A stretch of DNA of 60,293 nt, taken from assembly GCA_025359905.1 (NCBI GenBank), contig JANYDF010000006.1:1-60293 (forward strand), written 5' to 3'. The notes beneath the pieces were generated by a model, which was given only the letters and a program-made list of their open reading frames with translations, made no database searches and was not told where the DNA came from. Positions within the stretch are counted from its first letter, which is position 1. Every line of letters starts with the position of its first letter. The position numbers and the translations under genes were made by a program. Below, piece after piece: positions 35,375-45,900 of this stretch. Source of the DNA: Rhodospirillales bacterium (GTDB lineage: Bacteria; Pseudomonadota; Alphaproteobacteria; Acetobacterales; Acetobacteraceae).

Positions 35375-37417
35375 ATGACGCTGCGCGCACGACTAGGTTT
35401 GGCTGTCGGCTCGTTGGCCGCAATTCTGATCGCCATGTCGGCCACCGCGCTGGTGTTGAACGAGCGCGCGCAGATGCTGCAACGTGACGCAATCGCGCGC
35501 ACCGGCAGCCTGGTCGCCGACCTGACGCCGCTGGCGCAGGCGATCCAGGATTTGCAGATCGACGTGCTGCAAGTACAGCAATTCCTCACCGACGCGGCGG
35601 CGACGCATCACCTCGACAGTTTCACCGATTCGGCGAAATACGCCGCCGACGTGCCGGTGCAACTCGCCGCCATCCGGGCCATTGCCCCGCGCGTGCGCGC
35701 CGCCGGGCGGGCCGAGGCCGCCGGCCGGCTGGAGGCCGGAGCGGCCCAGATCGAAACCGCGTTCCCGATTTACAACGAACTCGGCATTCGTATGGCACAT
35801 GACTATATCGACAAGGGCATCGAAGTCGGCAACGACCTGATGGAGAAGTTCGACCCGCTGGCCGAGGGCATGGTCAAACAGCTCGATACGTTGCTCGGCA
35901 CCGTGCACAGCCTGGTGGCCGATGGCGGCAACGGCGCGGTGGCGGCGTTGCGGCAGGGCGAGGCGCAGTTGGAACGCTCAGGCCAGATCGCCACCGGGCT
36001 GGCGGGCGGCGGGTTGCTGATTTGCTTGCTGTCGGCGCTGCTGGTGGCGTTCGGCGTGGCGCGGCCGCTGCTGCGACTGGTGCACGACATGCGGGCGGAA
36101 GCCGGGGTGGACCCGAAAACCAAGGTGCGCGGCAGCGAGATCGGCGCAATGACGGCGGCGCTGGCGGTGTTCCGCACCAACAACACGGCCCGGCTACGGC
36201 TGGAACGCGAAGCCGCCGCAGCCAGCGAGACCGCGCGCATCGGCGCGGCGGCGCAGAAAACCGCCGCCTTGCGCGGCATGGCCGACACCATCGAAATTGA
36301 AACAAAAAGCGCGGTGGAGGTGTTCGCCAAGCAGGCGGCCGGCATGCAGGCCACCAGCAGGCAAATGTCCGACGCCGCCGAGCGGGCGGGCGCGCAGTCC
36401 GGCGACGCCGCCATCGTCGCCGGTCAGGCGCTGGCGCGCGGCGAGGCAGTGGCGGTGGCGGCCAGCCAGTTGTCCGAAGCAATCAACGAAATCAGCGTGC
36501 AGGTGTCGCGCTCCACCAGCATCGTCCGCCAGGCCGTGGCTGCTGGCGGCGAAACCCGCAAATCCATCGACGCGCTGGGCGAACGGGTGGCGAAAATCGG
36601 CGCGGTGGCCGACATCATCGCCGACATCGCCCGCAAGACCAATTTGCTGGCGCTGAACGCCACCATCGAAGCGGCACGGGCCGGTGACGCGGGCAAGGGC
36701 TTTGCCGTGGTGGCCAGCGAGGTGAAAGCGCTGGCGATCCAAACCGCGCGCTCCACCGAGGAGATCACCCGCAACATCGTCGAAGTGCGCGGCGCCACCC
36801 AGCGCGCCGCCGAATCGGTCGGCGGCATGGAGCGCACGGTCAGCGACATCGAAACCGTCGCCGGGTCGATTGCCGCCGCCGTCGAGCAGCAGCACGCCAG
36901 CACCAGCGAAATCAGCCGCGCCATCGGCGAGGCCGCCGGTCTGACCCAGCGCCTCGCCGGGCTGGTGGACGGGGTGGCGGGCGAATGCGGCATCACCCGC
37001 AGCGCCGCCGCAGAAACCCGCGAGCGCATCGTCGCCCTGGAAGCGGCGATGACCGGGCTGAAAACCACGCTGGTGCGCAGCGTGCGCACCGCCACCGAGG
37101 AAGTGGACCGCAGGCTGGACCGGCGCACGCCAGCGTCGCGCGCCTGCACCGTGCTGTTCCCCGGCGGCGCACCGATTGCGGCGCAACTGGCCGATTTGTC
37201 CAGTACGGGGGCCGGATTAACCGGGGTGGAGCAGGCGGTGAAAGGCGCGCGCGGCGTGCTGAGCATCGAGGGCGTGGAGCAGAAACTGCCGTTCCGCGTG
37301 GAGGCGGTGCGCGACGGCGCGCCGAGAATCCTCGGCGTGGCGTTCGAGATGGACGCAGCGGCGGCGGCGCGGTTTGCCCCGATCTTGGCCCGGCTGGCGG
37401 ACAAGCGCGCCGCTTAG
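35375..37417 (+). CDS. Methyl-accepting chemotaxis protein with C-terminal PilZ-like domain
   Basis: A 680-residue chemoreceptor. It has a first membrane helix (about 8-28), a periplasmic or cytoplasmic-side sensor region of about 170 residues, a second helix (about 205-229), a HAMP-like linker, a long coiled coil and the signalling tip [21 protein letters not shown] (about residues 420-440). The last 100 residues resemble PilZ: RRTPASR followed by DLSSTGAGL (D-x-S-x-x-G). PilZ domains bind cyclic di-GMP, so this receptor probably adjusts chemotaxis to that second messenger, as Azospirillum Tlp1 does. The sensed ligand is unknown. No che genes are in the window. Confidence 0.88.
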   Translation: MTLRARLGLAVGSLAAILIAMSATALVLNERAQMLQRDAIARTGSLVADLTPLAQAIQDLQIDVLQVQQFLTDAAATHHLDSFTDSAKYAADVPVQLAAIRAIAPRVRAAGRAEAAGRLEAGAAQIETAFPIYNELGIRMAHDYIDKGIEVGNDLMEKFDPLAEGMVKQLDTLLGTVHSLVADGGNGAVAALRQGEAQLERSGQIATGLAGGGLLICLLSALLVAFGVARPLLRLVHDMRAEAGVDPKTKVRGSEIGAMTAALAVFRTNNTARLRLEREAAAASETARIGAAAQKTAALRGMADTIEIETKSAVEVFAKQAAGMQATSRQMSDAAERAGAQSGDAAIVAGQALARGEAVAVAASQLSEAINEISVQVSRSTSIVRQAVAAGGETRKSIDALGERVAKIGAVADIIADIARKTNLLALNATIEAARAGDAGKGFAVVASEVKALAIQTARSTEEITRNIVEVRGATQRAAESVGGMERTVSDIETVAGSIAAAVEQQHASTSEISRAIGEAAGLTQRLAGLVDGVAGECGITRSAAAETRERIVALEAAMTGLKTTLVRSVRTATEEVDRRLDRRTPASRACTVLFPGGAPIAAQLADLSSTGAGLTGVEQAVKGARGVLSIEGVEQKLPFRVEAVRDGAPRILGVAFEMDAAAAARFAPILARLADKRAA

Positions 37418-37431
37418 CCTTGCGCCGCCGC

Positions 37432-39736
37432 TTAGCCTTGCGCCAATGCAGGGGTGAGCCCGGCGGTGGCCGCCACGTAGCGCAGCCAATCGCCGAAGCG
37501 CAGTTCCACCCGCCGCACGCCTTGCACATCCATCGCCGCCGCCCCGGTGGTCCAGCGCAACCCGTCCTCGGCGTCCAGCCAGCCCGCGCCGAAACGCGGG
37601 TTGGTGAGCGGTGTGTCGCACCCATCCAGTTGCACCCGCAGCAGCGGCACGCCGAGCATACGGGTGTCCGCACTGGCCGGGTCCAGATCGGCCGGGCGGG
37701 CGGTGCGGCTGTGCAGCGTCAGACGGCGGGCGCCGGCCGGCAGCGTGACGCGGCAGGCCGGGCCGTACCAATCGGCAGCCAGGAAAACCCCGTCGGCACA
37801 CAGGCTGAGGCCGGGGTCGGCGGTGACGGCGTAGCCCAGGCGCGGCAAGCGGGCGAGCAGCCTGGCCTTGGCGGCGGCAATCCACCGTGCGGTGGCCCAG
37901 CCACACCACCCGCGCCCGCCCGCCGCCCGCCCGCGCGACACAGTCGCCCGCGCGCAAATCCTGCACCGCCACGCCGCCGCGCGCTGTGGCAATGCTTGTA
38001 CCGGCGGCAAAGCAAGCCAGGTTGGCGCGAATAAAACTGCTGTTCGGATCGGCGTAGCCAAAGCCGTCGAGGTTGGTGACGGTGAAGCCGTGCGTGTAAT
38101 CGCCGGTCAGATGCAGCGCCGCCACCTTTTGCCCGGCGTTGCTAATCGTGAGCACACCGCCGGAGAATTTGACCCGGCCGGCGTGGATTTGGTTCAATTC
38201 GATCAGATTGCCGGGCGCGAACCCGGCAATGCTGGCGGCAAACTGCGACGGGTCGACCAATTCCAGCTTGGCCCCTGCCCCGGCGCCCGCGAACAGCATG
38301 TTCATGCTGCTGGGCACGGCGTTGACGAACGAGAGCGTGCCGCGGCCAGTGATGACGAAGGTGCCGGCGCCGGTGATGCTGGCGGTGCTGACGAAGCCGA
38401 ACGCGTTCGACACCACCACTTTGCCCTCAAGATCGAGCGTGCTGACGGCGATGTTCAAATCGGCAACCGTGCTGGAAATCTGGCCGTCTTTGGTCACCGT
38501 CAGCACGGCCGGCGCGGCGGCGTCCTTGATGTCGATGATGCCGTAACTCTGCGATCCGGCGATCAGGCCCGACAATGTCGAAGTGCCGGTGAAATCGTAA
38601 CTCTCGCTGTCGCCCAGCGCACCGCCCTTGATGGCGTTGGTGATGAAGCTGCCCATGATGGTGGCGCCGGTGAATGCGACATGCAGCGCATTGGTATAAT
38701 TGCCGTTGGACGGCTGCACCCGGATCAGCGGCCCCACCACTTCGTGATCGACGATGATGCTTCCGGCGGCAAAATTGGCGGTGTCGCCGGGGTCGGGCGC
38801 CACGCCGTCGGACCAATGCGACCCGTCGGCGAAATCGGCGGTCCCGCCGGTCCAGGCCTTGGTGACCGCCGCATGCAGGCCGACGCCGTGATTATAGCTG
38901 CTGGACGGATCGGCGGTGCCGTCGCGGCCGATATGATCGACGCTGAAGCCCTTGGGGAAATACCCGGCGACATTCAGCGTGGCGACGGTGGCGCCGTGAT
39001 TGGTGACAGTCAGCGTGCCCGCATTGCACGCCGCCGCATCGGCAATGATGCCGCGCAACTGGATGTCGGAGGTATAGTTAAACAACGTGATAGCGGCGCC
39101 CAACCCCGCCGGGTCGGCCAATTGCAGTTCAGATTTCGCGCCGGTGGTGTTGGAACTGAAAGCCACCGACATGCCGGCCGGCACCGCATGGTCGAACAGC
39201 AGCCTGGAATTGCCGCTGACGCTGAACGAACCGGTGCCGGTGATATTGGCGGTGGCGATATGCGCGTCCAGGTCAGCGCCGCCGATCCGGCCATTGTTGA
39301 CCAGATTGGTCACCGACACATCGAGCGTGCCGTAATTGGCGCTCAGGAACCCAGCCGAGGTCAGCGCCAGCGTGGCGGCCGTGTCACGGTCCACAACATG
39401 CATCGTGCCGTAGGTCTGGAACGTTTGCAGCACGCCGCTATACGTGACGGTGCCGTGCAGGCTGATAATCTGGTTATCCGCCAGCGACGTATCGGCGTGC
39501 GTGCCGGCCGAGATGCTGCCCGCGATGGTGGTGTCGCTGAGCTGGATCTCGACCGCCTTGCTGAAATCGTCGTTGACGATGCGAAGCTGGGTGCCGTTCG
39601 GGATGGTCAGCGAGCCGATCTGCACCACGCCGTGCGGAATGTAGGCTTGGTCGAACTGCACCGGCACCGCGCCGTCCGACCAATTGCCGGCCACCGCGTA
39701 ATCCCCGGTGCCCGCCGTCCATGTCTTAACCGCCAC
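37432..39736 (-). pseudogene. Third Hint-domain repeat protein, broken by out-of-frame internal deletion
   Basis: GTG start at 39736 (MAVKTWTAGTGDY). Two similar modules (W-x-G-G/T-...-NWSDG) and a repeat body of about 570 residues lead to Cys575 of a Hint domain (CFAAGTSIAT, VVWLGHRTVDC). At about 37870-37880 the Hint sequence jumps: roughly 125-130 residues present in the two intact paralogues, including SPDHAV, are missing, and the C-terminal part (GYAVTADPGLSL, RLTLHSRTA, MLGVPLLRV) continues in another frame to a stop at 37432. The unshifted frame runs on as unrelated Arg/Pro-rich sequence into the MCP gene region. Either a true pseudogene or an assembly error. Confidence 0.75.
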
Positions 39737-39838
39737 GCCTGCCCCCGGAGCATTCTTTGTTCACACTAGGGGAAAGTGGCAGGGATCAATAAATCCGCAA
39801 GGCGCAATATATCGTGATGCCGCAAATCCCGGCTTCTG

Positions 39839-41005
39839 TTACTTTTCGACGTAATCGGCCACAAACCGCTCCAGCCGGTCCATCGCCTCGGTGATGTTTT
39901 CCGCGCTCTTGGCGTAGCAAATCCGCACCAGATGCTCCGCACCCTTGCCGAAGCTGGTGCCGGGGGCCATGCCGATCTTGGCTTCCTGCACCGCGCGCAG
40001 GCAGAATTGCAGGCTGTCGGTCATGCCATCCACGCCGAACATCGCGTAGAACGCGCCGTTGTTGGGAATGTTGTGCACACGCGGCATCGCGGCCAGACGG
40101 GCGTTGGCGATTTCGCGGGCTTTACGGCAACGCTCGACGAAGAACTGCACGAAGTCCTCGCCGTGCTTGAGTGCGGCGATGCAGCCGTGTTGCAGGAACT
40201 CGACACCGCCCGACGTGTTGAACTGGATCAGCTTTTCGAAGTTGGCGACCCCGCCCGCCGGATACGTCACCCAGCCGAGCCGCCAGCCGGTCATCGCCCA
40301 GGATTTGGAGAAGCTGTTGACCACGAACAGCGGGTCTTCCGGCTTGGCGATTTCCAGGAAGCTGAACGCGCGCGGCCGGTCGTAGACGATGCGGTGGTAG
40401 ACTTCATCGGACAGGATGGCAATGTTCTTCGCCCGGCAGAACGCCAGCAATTCCTCGGCCTGCGGCCGCTCGATCATCCAGCCGGTCGGGTTGCCGGGGC
40501 TGGCGAGGTAGATGACGCGGGTTTTGTCGTCGCAGGCGGCGAACACGCGGTCGAGATCGAGCCGCCAGCCGTCGTTGCCCTGACCGAGCATGACCTCGCG
40601 CACGTCGGCGCCGTTGATCTGCATGGCGCGCATGATGTTGGGCCACGACGGGGTGATCGCCACCACGTTGTCGCCGGGGTTCACCGTGGCCTGCGCCACC
40701 TGCATCACCGCGTTCATGCCGGACAGCGTGAAGGCAATGCGGTCGTCGGCGATGTCCACGCCGTACAGGCCCTTCAGATACGCCGCAATGGCGTCGCGCA
40801 GCTCGGGCAGGCCGCGATTGTAGGAATAGAAGGTCTTGCCCTCGTTCAACGCCTTGGTGGCGGCGTCGCGGATGAACTGCGGCGTCGGCACGTCCGGCTC
40901 GCCAGCCCACATCGGGATCAGCCCCTCCATGCCGAAGCCGGAGCGGAATACCTCGACGATGGGCGAGTCCTCCAGGTGTTCGATCTGCTGGCGGAAAACG
41001 CTCAT
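39839..41005 (-). CDS. Pyridoxal-phosphate aminotransferase, class I/II
   Basis: A 388-residue enzyme of the aspartate aminotransferase fold. The substrate pocket, PLP site and helix motifs are present: SPGNPTGWM, SDEVYHRIVYD and the PLP lysine in NSFSKSWAMTGWRLGW, then RICYAKS with the C-terminal arginine that binds the carboxylate. Substrate specificity (aspartate, aromatic or branched-chain) cannot be told. It stands alone, with the broken Hint gene upstream on the right strand order and a repeat-rich gap on the other side. Confidence 0.9.
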   Translation of the reverse strand: MSVFRQQIEHLEDSPIVEVFRSGFGMEGLIPMWAGEPDVPTPQFIRDAATKALNEGKTFYSYNRGLPELRDAIAAYLKGLYGVDIADDRIAFTLSGMNAVMQVAQATVNPGDNVVAITPSWPNIMRAMQINGADVREVMLGQGNDGWRLDLDRVFAACDDKTRVIYLASPGNPTGWMIERPQAEELLAFCRAKNIAILSDEVYHRIVYDRPRAFSFLEIAKPEDPLFVVNSFSKSWAMTGWRLGWVTYPAGGVANFEKLIQFNTSGGVEFLQHGCIAALKHGEDFVQFFVERCRKAREIANARLAAMPRVHNIPNNGAFYAMFGVDGMTDSLQFCLRAVQEAKIGMAPGTSFGKGAEHLVRICYAKSAENITEAMDRLERFVADYVEK

Positions 41006-41119
41006 GGCGGGTGTCCTCGGGGTTGGCGATGCAGCCGGGCATAGAGCCGTAGGGGGGGCGCGGGGTCAACGGGGGCTTGGCGCATGGCGCGGGGCGGAAA
41101 AGTGCCTACGCATGCTTGC

Positions 41120-41249
41120 TGCCCCCTCTCCGCCCTTTCGGGGGGGAGAGGGCCGGGGTGAGGTGGGCGGTGCCGCACATTACGTGCATCCGTGGGCGGC
41201 AAGATCCACCTCACCCAACCCTCTCCCCCCGAAGCCGGGCGGAGAGGGC
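41120..41249. repeat. GC-rich long inverted repeat next to MITE copy 3
   Basis: The left half starts CCCCTCTCCGCCC, then GGGGGGGAGAGGG and GGGTGAGGTGGG; the right half is near its reverse complement (CACCTCACCCAACCCTCTCC and CCGGGCGGAGAGGG). It has no coding capacity and ends 1 bp before the 174-bp element. The 401-bp gap 41006-41406 holds only this and that element. Confidence 0.65.
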
Positions 41250-41250
41250 T

Positions 41251-41424
41251 AATACCAAATCTCTTGGGCGAGAACCCATGATCCATTCAATCGTCATCGC
41301 CGGGCTTGACCCGGCGATCCATGCCAGTGCTCGGTGTTAGACGCGAGATGCCCTGTGCGGCGCCATGGATTGCCGGGTCAAGCCCGGCAACGACGATGAG
41401 TCTTGGTCAGCGAGATTTGGTATT
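41251..41424. repeat. 174-bp terminal-inverted-repeat element (MITE-like), copy 3
   Basis: The best preserved ends: AATACCAAATCTC on the left and GAGATTTGGTATT on the right. The internal arm order matches copy 1. If trimmed to ATACC...GGTAT the flanking dinucleotides are TA and TA, which would fit a 2-bp target duplication. Its right 18 bp form the last codons and stop of rmuC. Confidence 0.82.
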
Positions 41425-42849
41425 AGACGGCGTTTCCATCCCCACACTCTCATCCTCCAACAACCCGCCCGGCAGCGACTTGGTGGTTGTGGCCCCCATC
41501 GCCTTCAACTGCTCCAACTGCCGCAGCACATTGCCCTTGCCACGCGACAACTGGCCGACCGCTTTGTCGTAACTGTCGCGCGCACTGCCCAGCGCCTTGT
41601 CCAGCCGCTCCATGCTGTCCACGAAGCCGGTCATCTTGTCGTAGATGCTGCCCGCCCGCGCCGCGATGTCCTCGGCGTTGCGGTTGCGGCGCTCGACATT
41701 CCACACATTCGCCGCCGTGCGCAGCGCGATCATCAGCGTGGTCGGCGTGGCGATGAACACGCTGTTCTGGATGGCGAAGCCGACCAGATCCGGGTCGGCG
41801 GCCAAAGCTGCGGCGAGTGCGCCTTCGATGGGCATGAACATCACCACGTAGTCGAACGATCCCGGCGTGTGCTTCTGGTATTCCTTGCCGCCCAGCGTGC
41901 GGATGTGCTGGCGCAACGAGCGGGCGTGGGCTGCGGTGTGCAACGCCCGCTCCTCCTCGGTGTCGGCGGCGATGGCGGCGGCGTAAGCGGTCAGCGACAC
42001 TTTGGCGTCGATCACGATGCGCTGATCGCCGGGCAGCCGCACGATCACGTCCGGGCGCAGCCGCTCGCCGTCCTCGGTGTTGTGCGAGGCCTGCACCTCG
42101 TATTCCTCGCCTGCGCGCAGACCGGATTTCTCCAGGATGCTGGACAGGATCATTTCGCCCCACGCGCCCTGGGTTTGCGCCTTGCCCTTCAGCGCCTGGG
42201 TCAGACTATGGGTTTCGCTGCTCATCCGCGCACTGGTTTCGCTGAGCGTTTTGATCTGCTCGCCGAGCCGGGCGCGTTCCTTCTCGCTTTCGGCGTGCGC
42301 GGCCTGCAAGCCGGTCTGAAATTCCACCAGTTTCAGCCGCAGCGGGTTCAGCGTGCTGTCCAGTTGCTCGATGTTCTTCTTGGCGAGGCTTTCGCCGTGC
42401 TGCGCGATCACCTGATCGGCGATGGTCTTGAACTTGGCCTGCATGTCCTCGCCGACTGCGCGCAGCAGCGCCAGTTTCTCCTCGGCCTGAACGCGTTCTT
42501 GGGCAAGCGTCTCCGTCAACGTGGCCAGTTCGTTGCGGCGGGCTTCCGCGGTGCTGCGGTGCTGCTCGGCTTCGGCGCGGGCGTCGCGCAACTCCTGCCG
42601 CACGGCATCCAGCGCGCGGGTGCGTTCGGCCACCAAGGCGGCTTCCTGGCCATAGCGGGTTTCAACCTCGGCCTTCTGCTGCGTGACGCCATCCAGCCGG
42701 GCGCGCAGGGCTGCCGCTTCGCCGCGCTGCTCGGCCAGCGCCGCCTGCGCCGCATCTCCGGCGGCAAGGCGGCGGCCAAGCCACAGCAGCAAGGTGGCCG
42801 CCCCGATCAGCCCAGCGGCAACCCCGGCAATGAGCGCAATCGAGTCCAT
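41407..42849 (-). CDS. rmuC: DNA recombination protein RmuC
   Basis: A 480-residue protein with an N-terminal membrane helix (LIAGVAAGLIGAATLLLWLG), a long coiled coil to about residue 200, and the RmuC nuclease-like core: QGAWGEMILSSILE, RPDVIVRLPG, VIDAKVSLTAY, VMFMPIEGALAAAL and ATPTTLMIALRTAANVW. RmuC is thought to limit DNA inversion and recombination. The last residues (NTKSR) and the stop come from the inserted 174-bp element, so the native C-terminus has been replaced. It is divergent from dnaE2 with a 77-bp gap. Confidence 0.92.
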   Translation of the reverse strand: MDSIALIAGVAAGLIGAATLLLWLGRRLAAGDAAQAALAEQRGEAAALRARLDGVTQQKAEVETRYGQEAALVAERTRALDAVRQELRDARAEAEQHRSTAEARRNELATLTETLAQERVQAEEKLALLRAVGEDMQAKFKTIADQVIAQHGESLAKKNIEQLDSTLNPLRLKLVEFQTGLQAAHAESEKERARLGEQIKTLSETSARMSSETHSLTQALKGKAQTQGAWGEMILSSILEKSGLRAGEEYEVQASHNTEDGERLRPDVIVRLPGDQRIVIDAKVSLTAYAAAIAADTEEERALHTAAHARSLRQHIRTLGGKEYQKHTPGSFDYVVMFMPIEGALAAALAADPDLVGFAIQNSVFIATPTTLMIALRTAANVWNVERRNRNAEDIAARAGSIYDKMTGFVDSMERLDKALGSARDSYDKAVGQLSRGKGNVLRQLEQLKAMGATTTKSLPGGLLEDESVGMETPSNTKSR

Positions 42850-42906
42850 GCAGCCTCCGTAAGGCTTGCAGCATGACCGCTGACAAAGGGGATGACAAGC
42901 ACAAAT

Positions 42907-42921
42907 GTTCGCTATATGTTC
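42907..42921 (+). promoter_or_regulatory. LexA (SOS) box of the alphaproteobacterial type
   Basis: GTTC-GCTATAT-GTTC, an exact GTTC-N7-GTTC match, ends 5 bp before the dnaE2 start codon in the 77-bp divergent region. LexA binding here should repress dnaE2 until DNA damage, and might also affect rmuC. The consensus is established for alphaproteobacteria; binding here is inferred. Confidence 0.75.
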
Positions 42922-42926
42922 CCGTC

Positions 42927-45900
42927 ATGTCCTTCGCCGAACTCGCCGCCGCCACCGCGTTTTCGTTCCTGCGCGGCGCCAGCCGGGCGGAGGAGATGGT
43001 GGTGGCCGCCGCCGCCCTCGGGCTGGCGGCGCTGGGCATTGCGGATCGCAACACGGTGGCCGGGGTGGTGCGGGCGCATGAAACCGCCAAGCCGCTTGGC
43101 CTGCGCATCCTGCCCGGCAGCCGGCTGGTGCTGCGCGATACGGCGGTGGAATTGGCGGTCTACCCGGCCGGCCGCGCCGCCTGGGGGCGGCTGACCCGGC
43201 TGCTGACGCTGGGCAAGATGCGCGCCATCAAGGGGGAATGCGATCTGGCGCTGGCCGATGTGCTGGCGCACGCCGAGGGCCAGCACGTCATCGCCCTGCC
43301 GCCGCCGCAGTTGGACACCGCCGCGCGCACCACGCTGCTGGTGTTGCGTGAGGCACTGGGGGCGCGGCTGTATCTGGGCGCCACACGGCATTTGCTGGCC
43401 GATGACGAGCGGCGCTTATACCGGCTGGCCGCAATCGGCCTGCCGATGCTGGCGACCAACGATCCGCTGTACCACACGCCGGATCGCCGCCCGCTGCACG
43501 ACACCATGACCGCAATCCGGCTCGGCGTGCCGGTGGCCGAGGCTGGGCTGGCGCTGCTGCCGAACGGCGAGCGGCATTTGAAATCGGCCGCCGAAATGGC
43601 CAGGCTGTTCCGCGATTATCCAGAAGCGCTGACCGCATCTGTCGATTTTGTCGCGGGTGTGCATTTTTCGCTCGACGATCTGTCGTACGAATACCCAGAC
43701 GAACCGGTGCCAGCGGGCAAAAATCCCGATGAGCACTTGGCCGATCTCACCTGGGCCGGCGCCGCGCAGCGTTATCCGAACGGTGTCGATGCCAAAGTAC
43801 AGCGCACGCTGCAAAAGGAACTGGCGCTGATCGCCCAGCTATCGTACGCGCGCTATTTCCTCACCGTGCACGACATCGTGCGTTTCGCGCGCGGACTTGG
43901 CATTCTGTGCCAGGGGCGTGGCTCGGCGGCCAACTCGGCGGTGTGTTTTTGCCTCGGCATCACCGCTGTCGATCCCACCGAAATCGACCTGCTGTTCGAA
44001 CGCTTCGTGTCGGCGGAACGCCGCGAACCGCCGGATATCGACGTGGATTTCGAGCATGAGCGGCGCGAGGAGGTTATCCAGTATATCTACCGGCGCTATG
44101 GCCGCGACCGCGCCGGCATTGCCGCGACCGTGATCCATTACCGCCCGAAAATGGCGGCGCGCGAAGTGGGCAAGGCGATGGGTTTGCCGGAGGATGCGAC
44201 GGCGGCGCTGTCGGCGCAAACCTGGAGTGCGGGCGGCGAGTTGTGGCCCGATGAACGGCTGCGCGAGATCGGCCTTGATCCATCGAGCGATATCGTGATC
44301 CGCACCATAGCGCTGGCGCGCGAGCTGGTGGGATTTCCGCGCCATCTGTCGCAGCACGTCGGCGGCTTCATCCTCACGCGCGGGCTGCTCACCGAGACAG
44401 TGCCGGTGGGACCGGCGGCGATGGAAGGCCGCAGCTTCATCGAGTGGGACAAGGACGATATCGACGCGCTGGGCATCATGAAAGTCGATGTGCTGGCGCT
44501 GGGGATGCTGACCTGCATCCGCAAGGCATTCGCGCTGCTGCAAGCACGCGGCTTCCCGATTCACGATCTGGCCGACGTGCCGCGCGAGGATGCGGCGACC
44601 TATAAAATGCTGCAAACCGGCGATAGCGTCGGCGTGTTTCAGGTCGAGAGCCGGGCGCAGATGAACATGCTGCCACGGTTGAAACCGGCGCGGTTCTACG
44701 ATCTGGTGATCGAAGTGGCCATCGTGCGGCCGGGACCGATCCAGGGCGACATGGTGCACCCGTATCTGCGCCGCCGTCAGGGTTTTGAAACCGTGCAGTT
44801 CCCATCGCCATCGCCGGAACATGGCGAACCGGATGAGCTGGAGCGCGTGCTGGGCAAGACGCTTGGCGTGCCGTTGTTTCAGGAGCAGGCAATGCGCATC
44901 GCCATCGAGGCGGCCAAATTCACCCCCGGCGAGGCCAATGAATTGCGCCGGGCGATGGCGACGTTCCGCAACGTCGGCACCATCCACAAATTCCACGCCA
45001 AGATGGTCGGCGGCATGGTGGCGCGCGGCTACGCGCAGGATTTTGCCGAACGCTGCTTCAAGCAGATCGAGGGATTTGGGACATATGGTTTCCCCGAAAG
45101 TCACGCGGCGAGCTTCGCGCATCTGGTGTATGTGTCGGCATGGCTGAAACGCTGGCACCCGGCGGCGTTCGCCTGCGCGCTGCTGAATTCGCAGCCGATG
45201 GGATTCTACGCCCCGGCGCAAATCGTGCGCGACGCGCGCGAGCATGGCGTGAGCGTGCGCGGCGTGGATGTGCTGCACTCCGGCTGGGACTGCCGCATCG
45301 AGGGCGACGATGCCATGCTGCGGCTGGGGTTTCGGGTGATCGATGGGTTTCGCGAGAGTTGGGCGGAGGCTTTGGAGTCTGTGGCGCCCCCTCCCCCAAC
45401 CCCTCCCGCAAGGGGAGGGGTTGGGGGAGGGGGAGCCGCCAGCGCCAAGCCAGACTTCCACGCCCTCGCCCGCCTGCTGCCCCGCCCGGCACTGGAAAAA
45501 CTTGCCGATGCCGATGCGTTCCGCAGCCTCGGCATGGATCGCCGCGCGGCGTTGTGGCAGGTGCGCGGGCTGGCGGATGCCGCCCCGTTGCCGCTGTTCG
45601 CCGGGCTGGATGCGCCATTGCGCGCCGCCACGCTGCCGCAAATGGCGCTGCGCGAGCACGTGGCGGCCGACTACCAAACCACCGGCTTGTCGCTGAAAGC
45701 CCACCCGCTGCGCTTCCTGCGCGCGGCGCTGGCGCAACAGGGGGTGCAAAGCTGCGCCGAGGCCACCGGGCTGCGCGACGGGGCGAAAACCGTGGTGGCC
45801 GGCGTGGTGCTGGTGCGCCAGCGCCCCGGCAGCGCGCACGGCGTGGTGTTCGCCACCATCGAGGACGAAACCGGCATCGCCAACGTGGTGGTGTGGCCGG

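Noticed and set aside
37217-37431. Extension of the unshifted frame of the third Hint gene
   Set aside because: After the frameshift it reads out-of-frame Arg/Pro-rich sequence and overlaps the end of the MCP gene; the conserved Hint C-terminus is in another frame.
42873-42926. Upstream ATG for dnaE2
   Set aside because: The extra 18 codons span the SOS box and are not expected before the PHP domain start.
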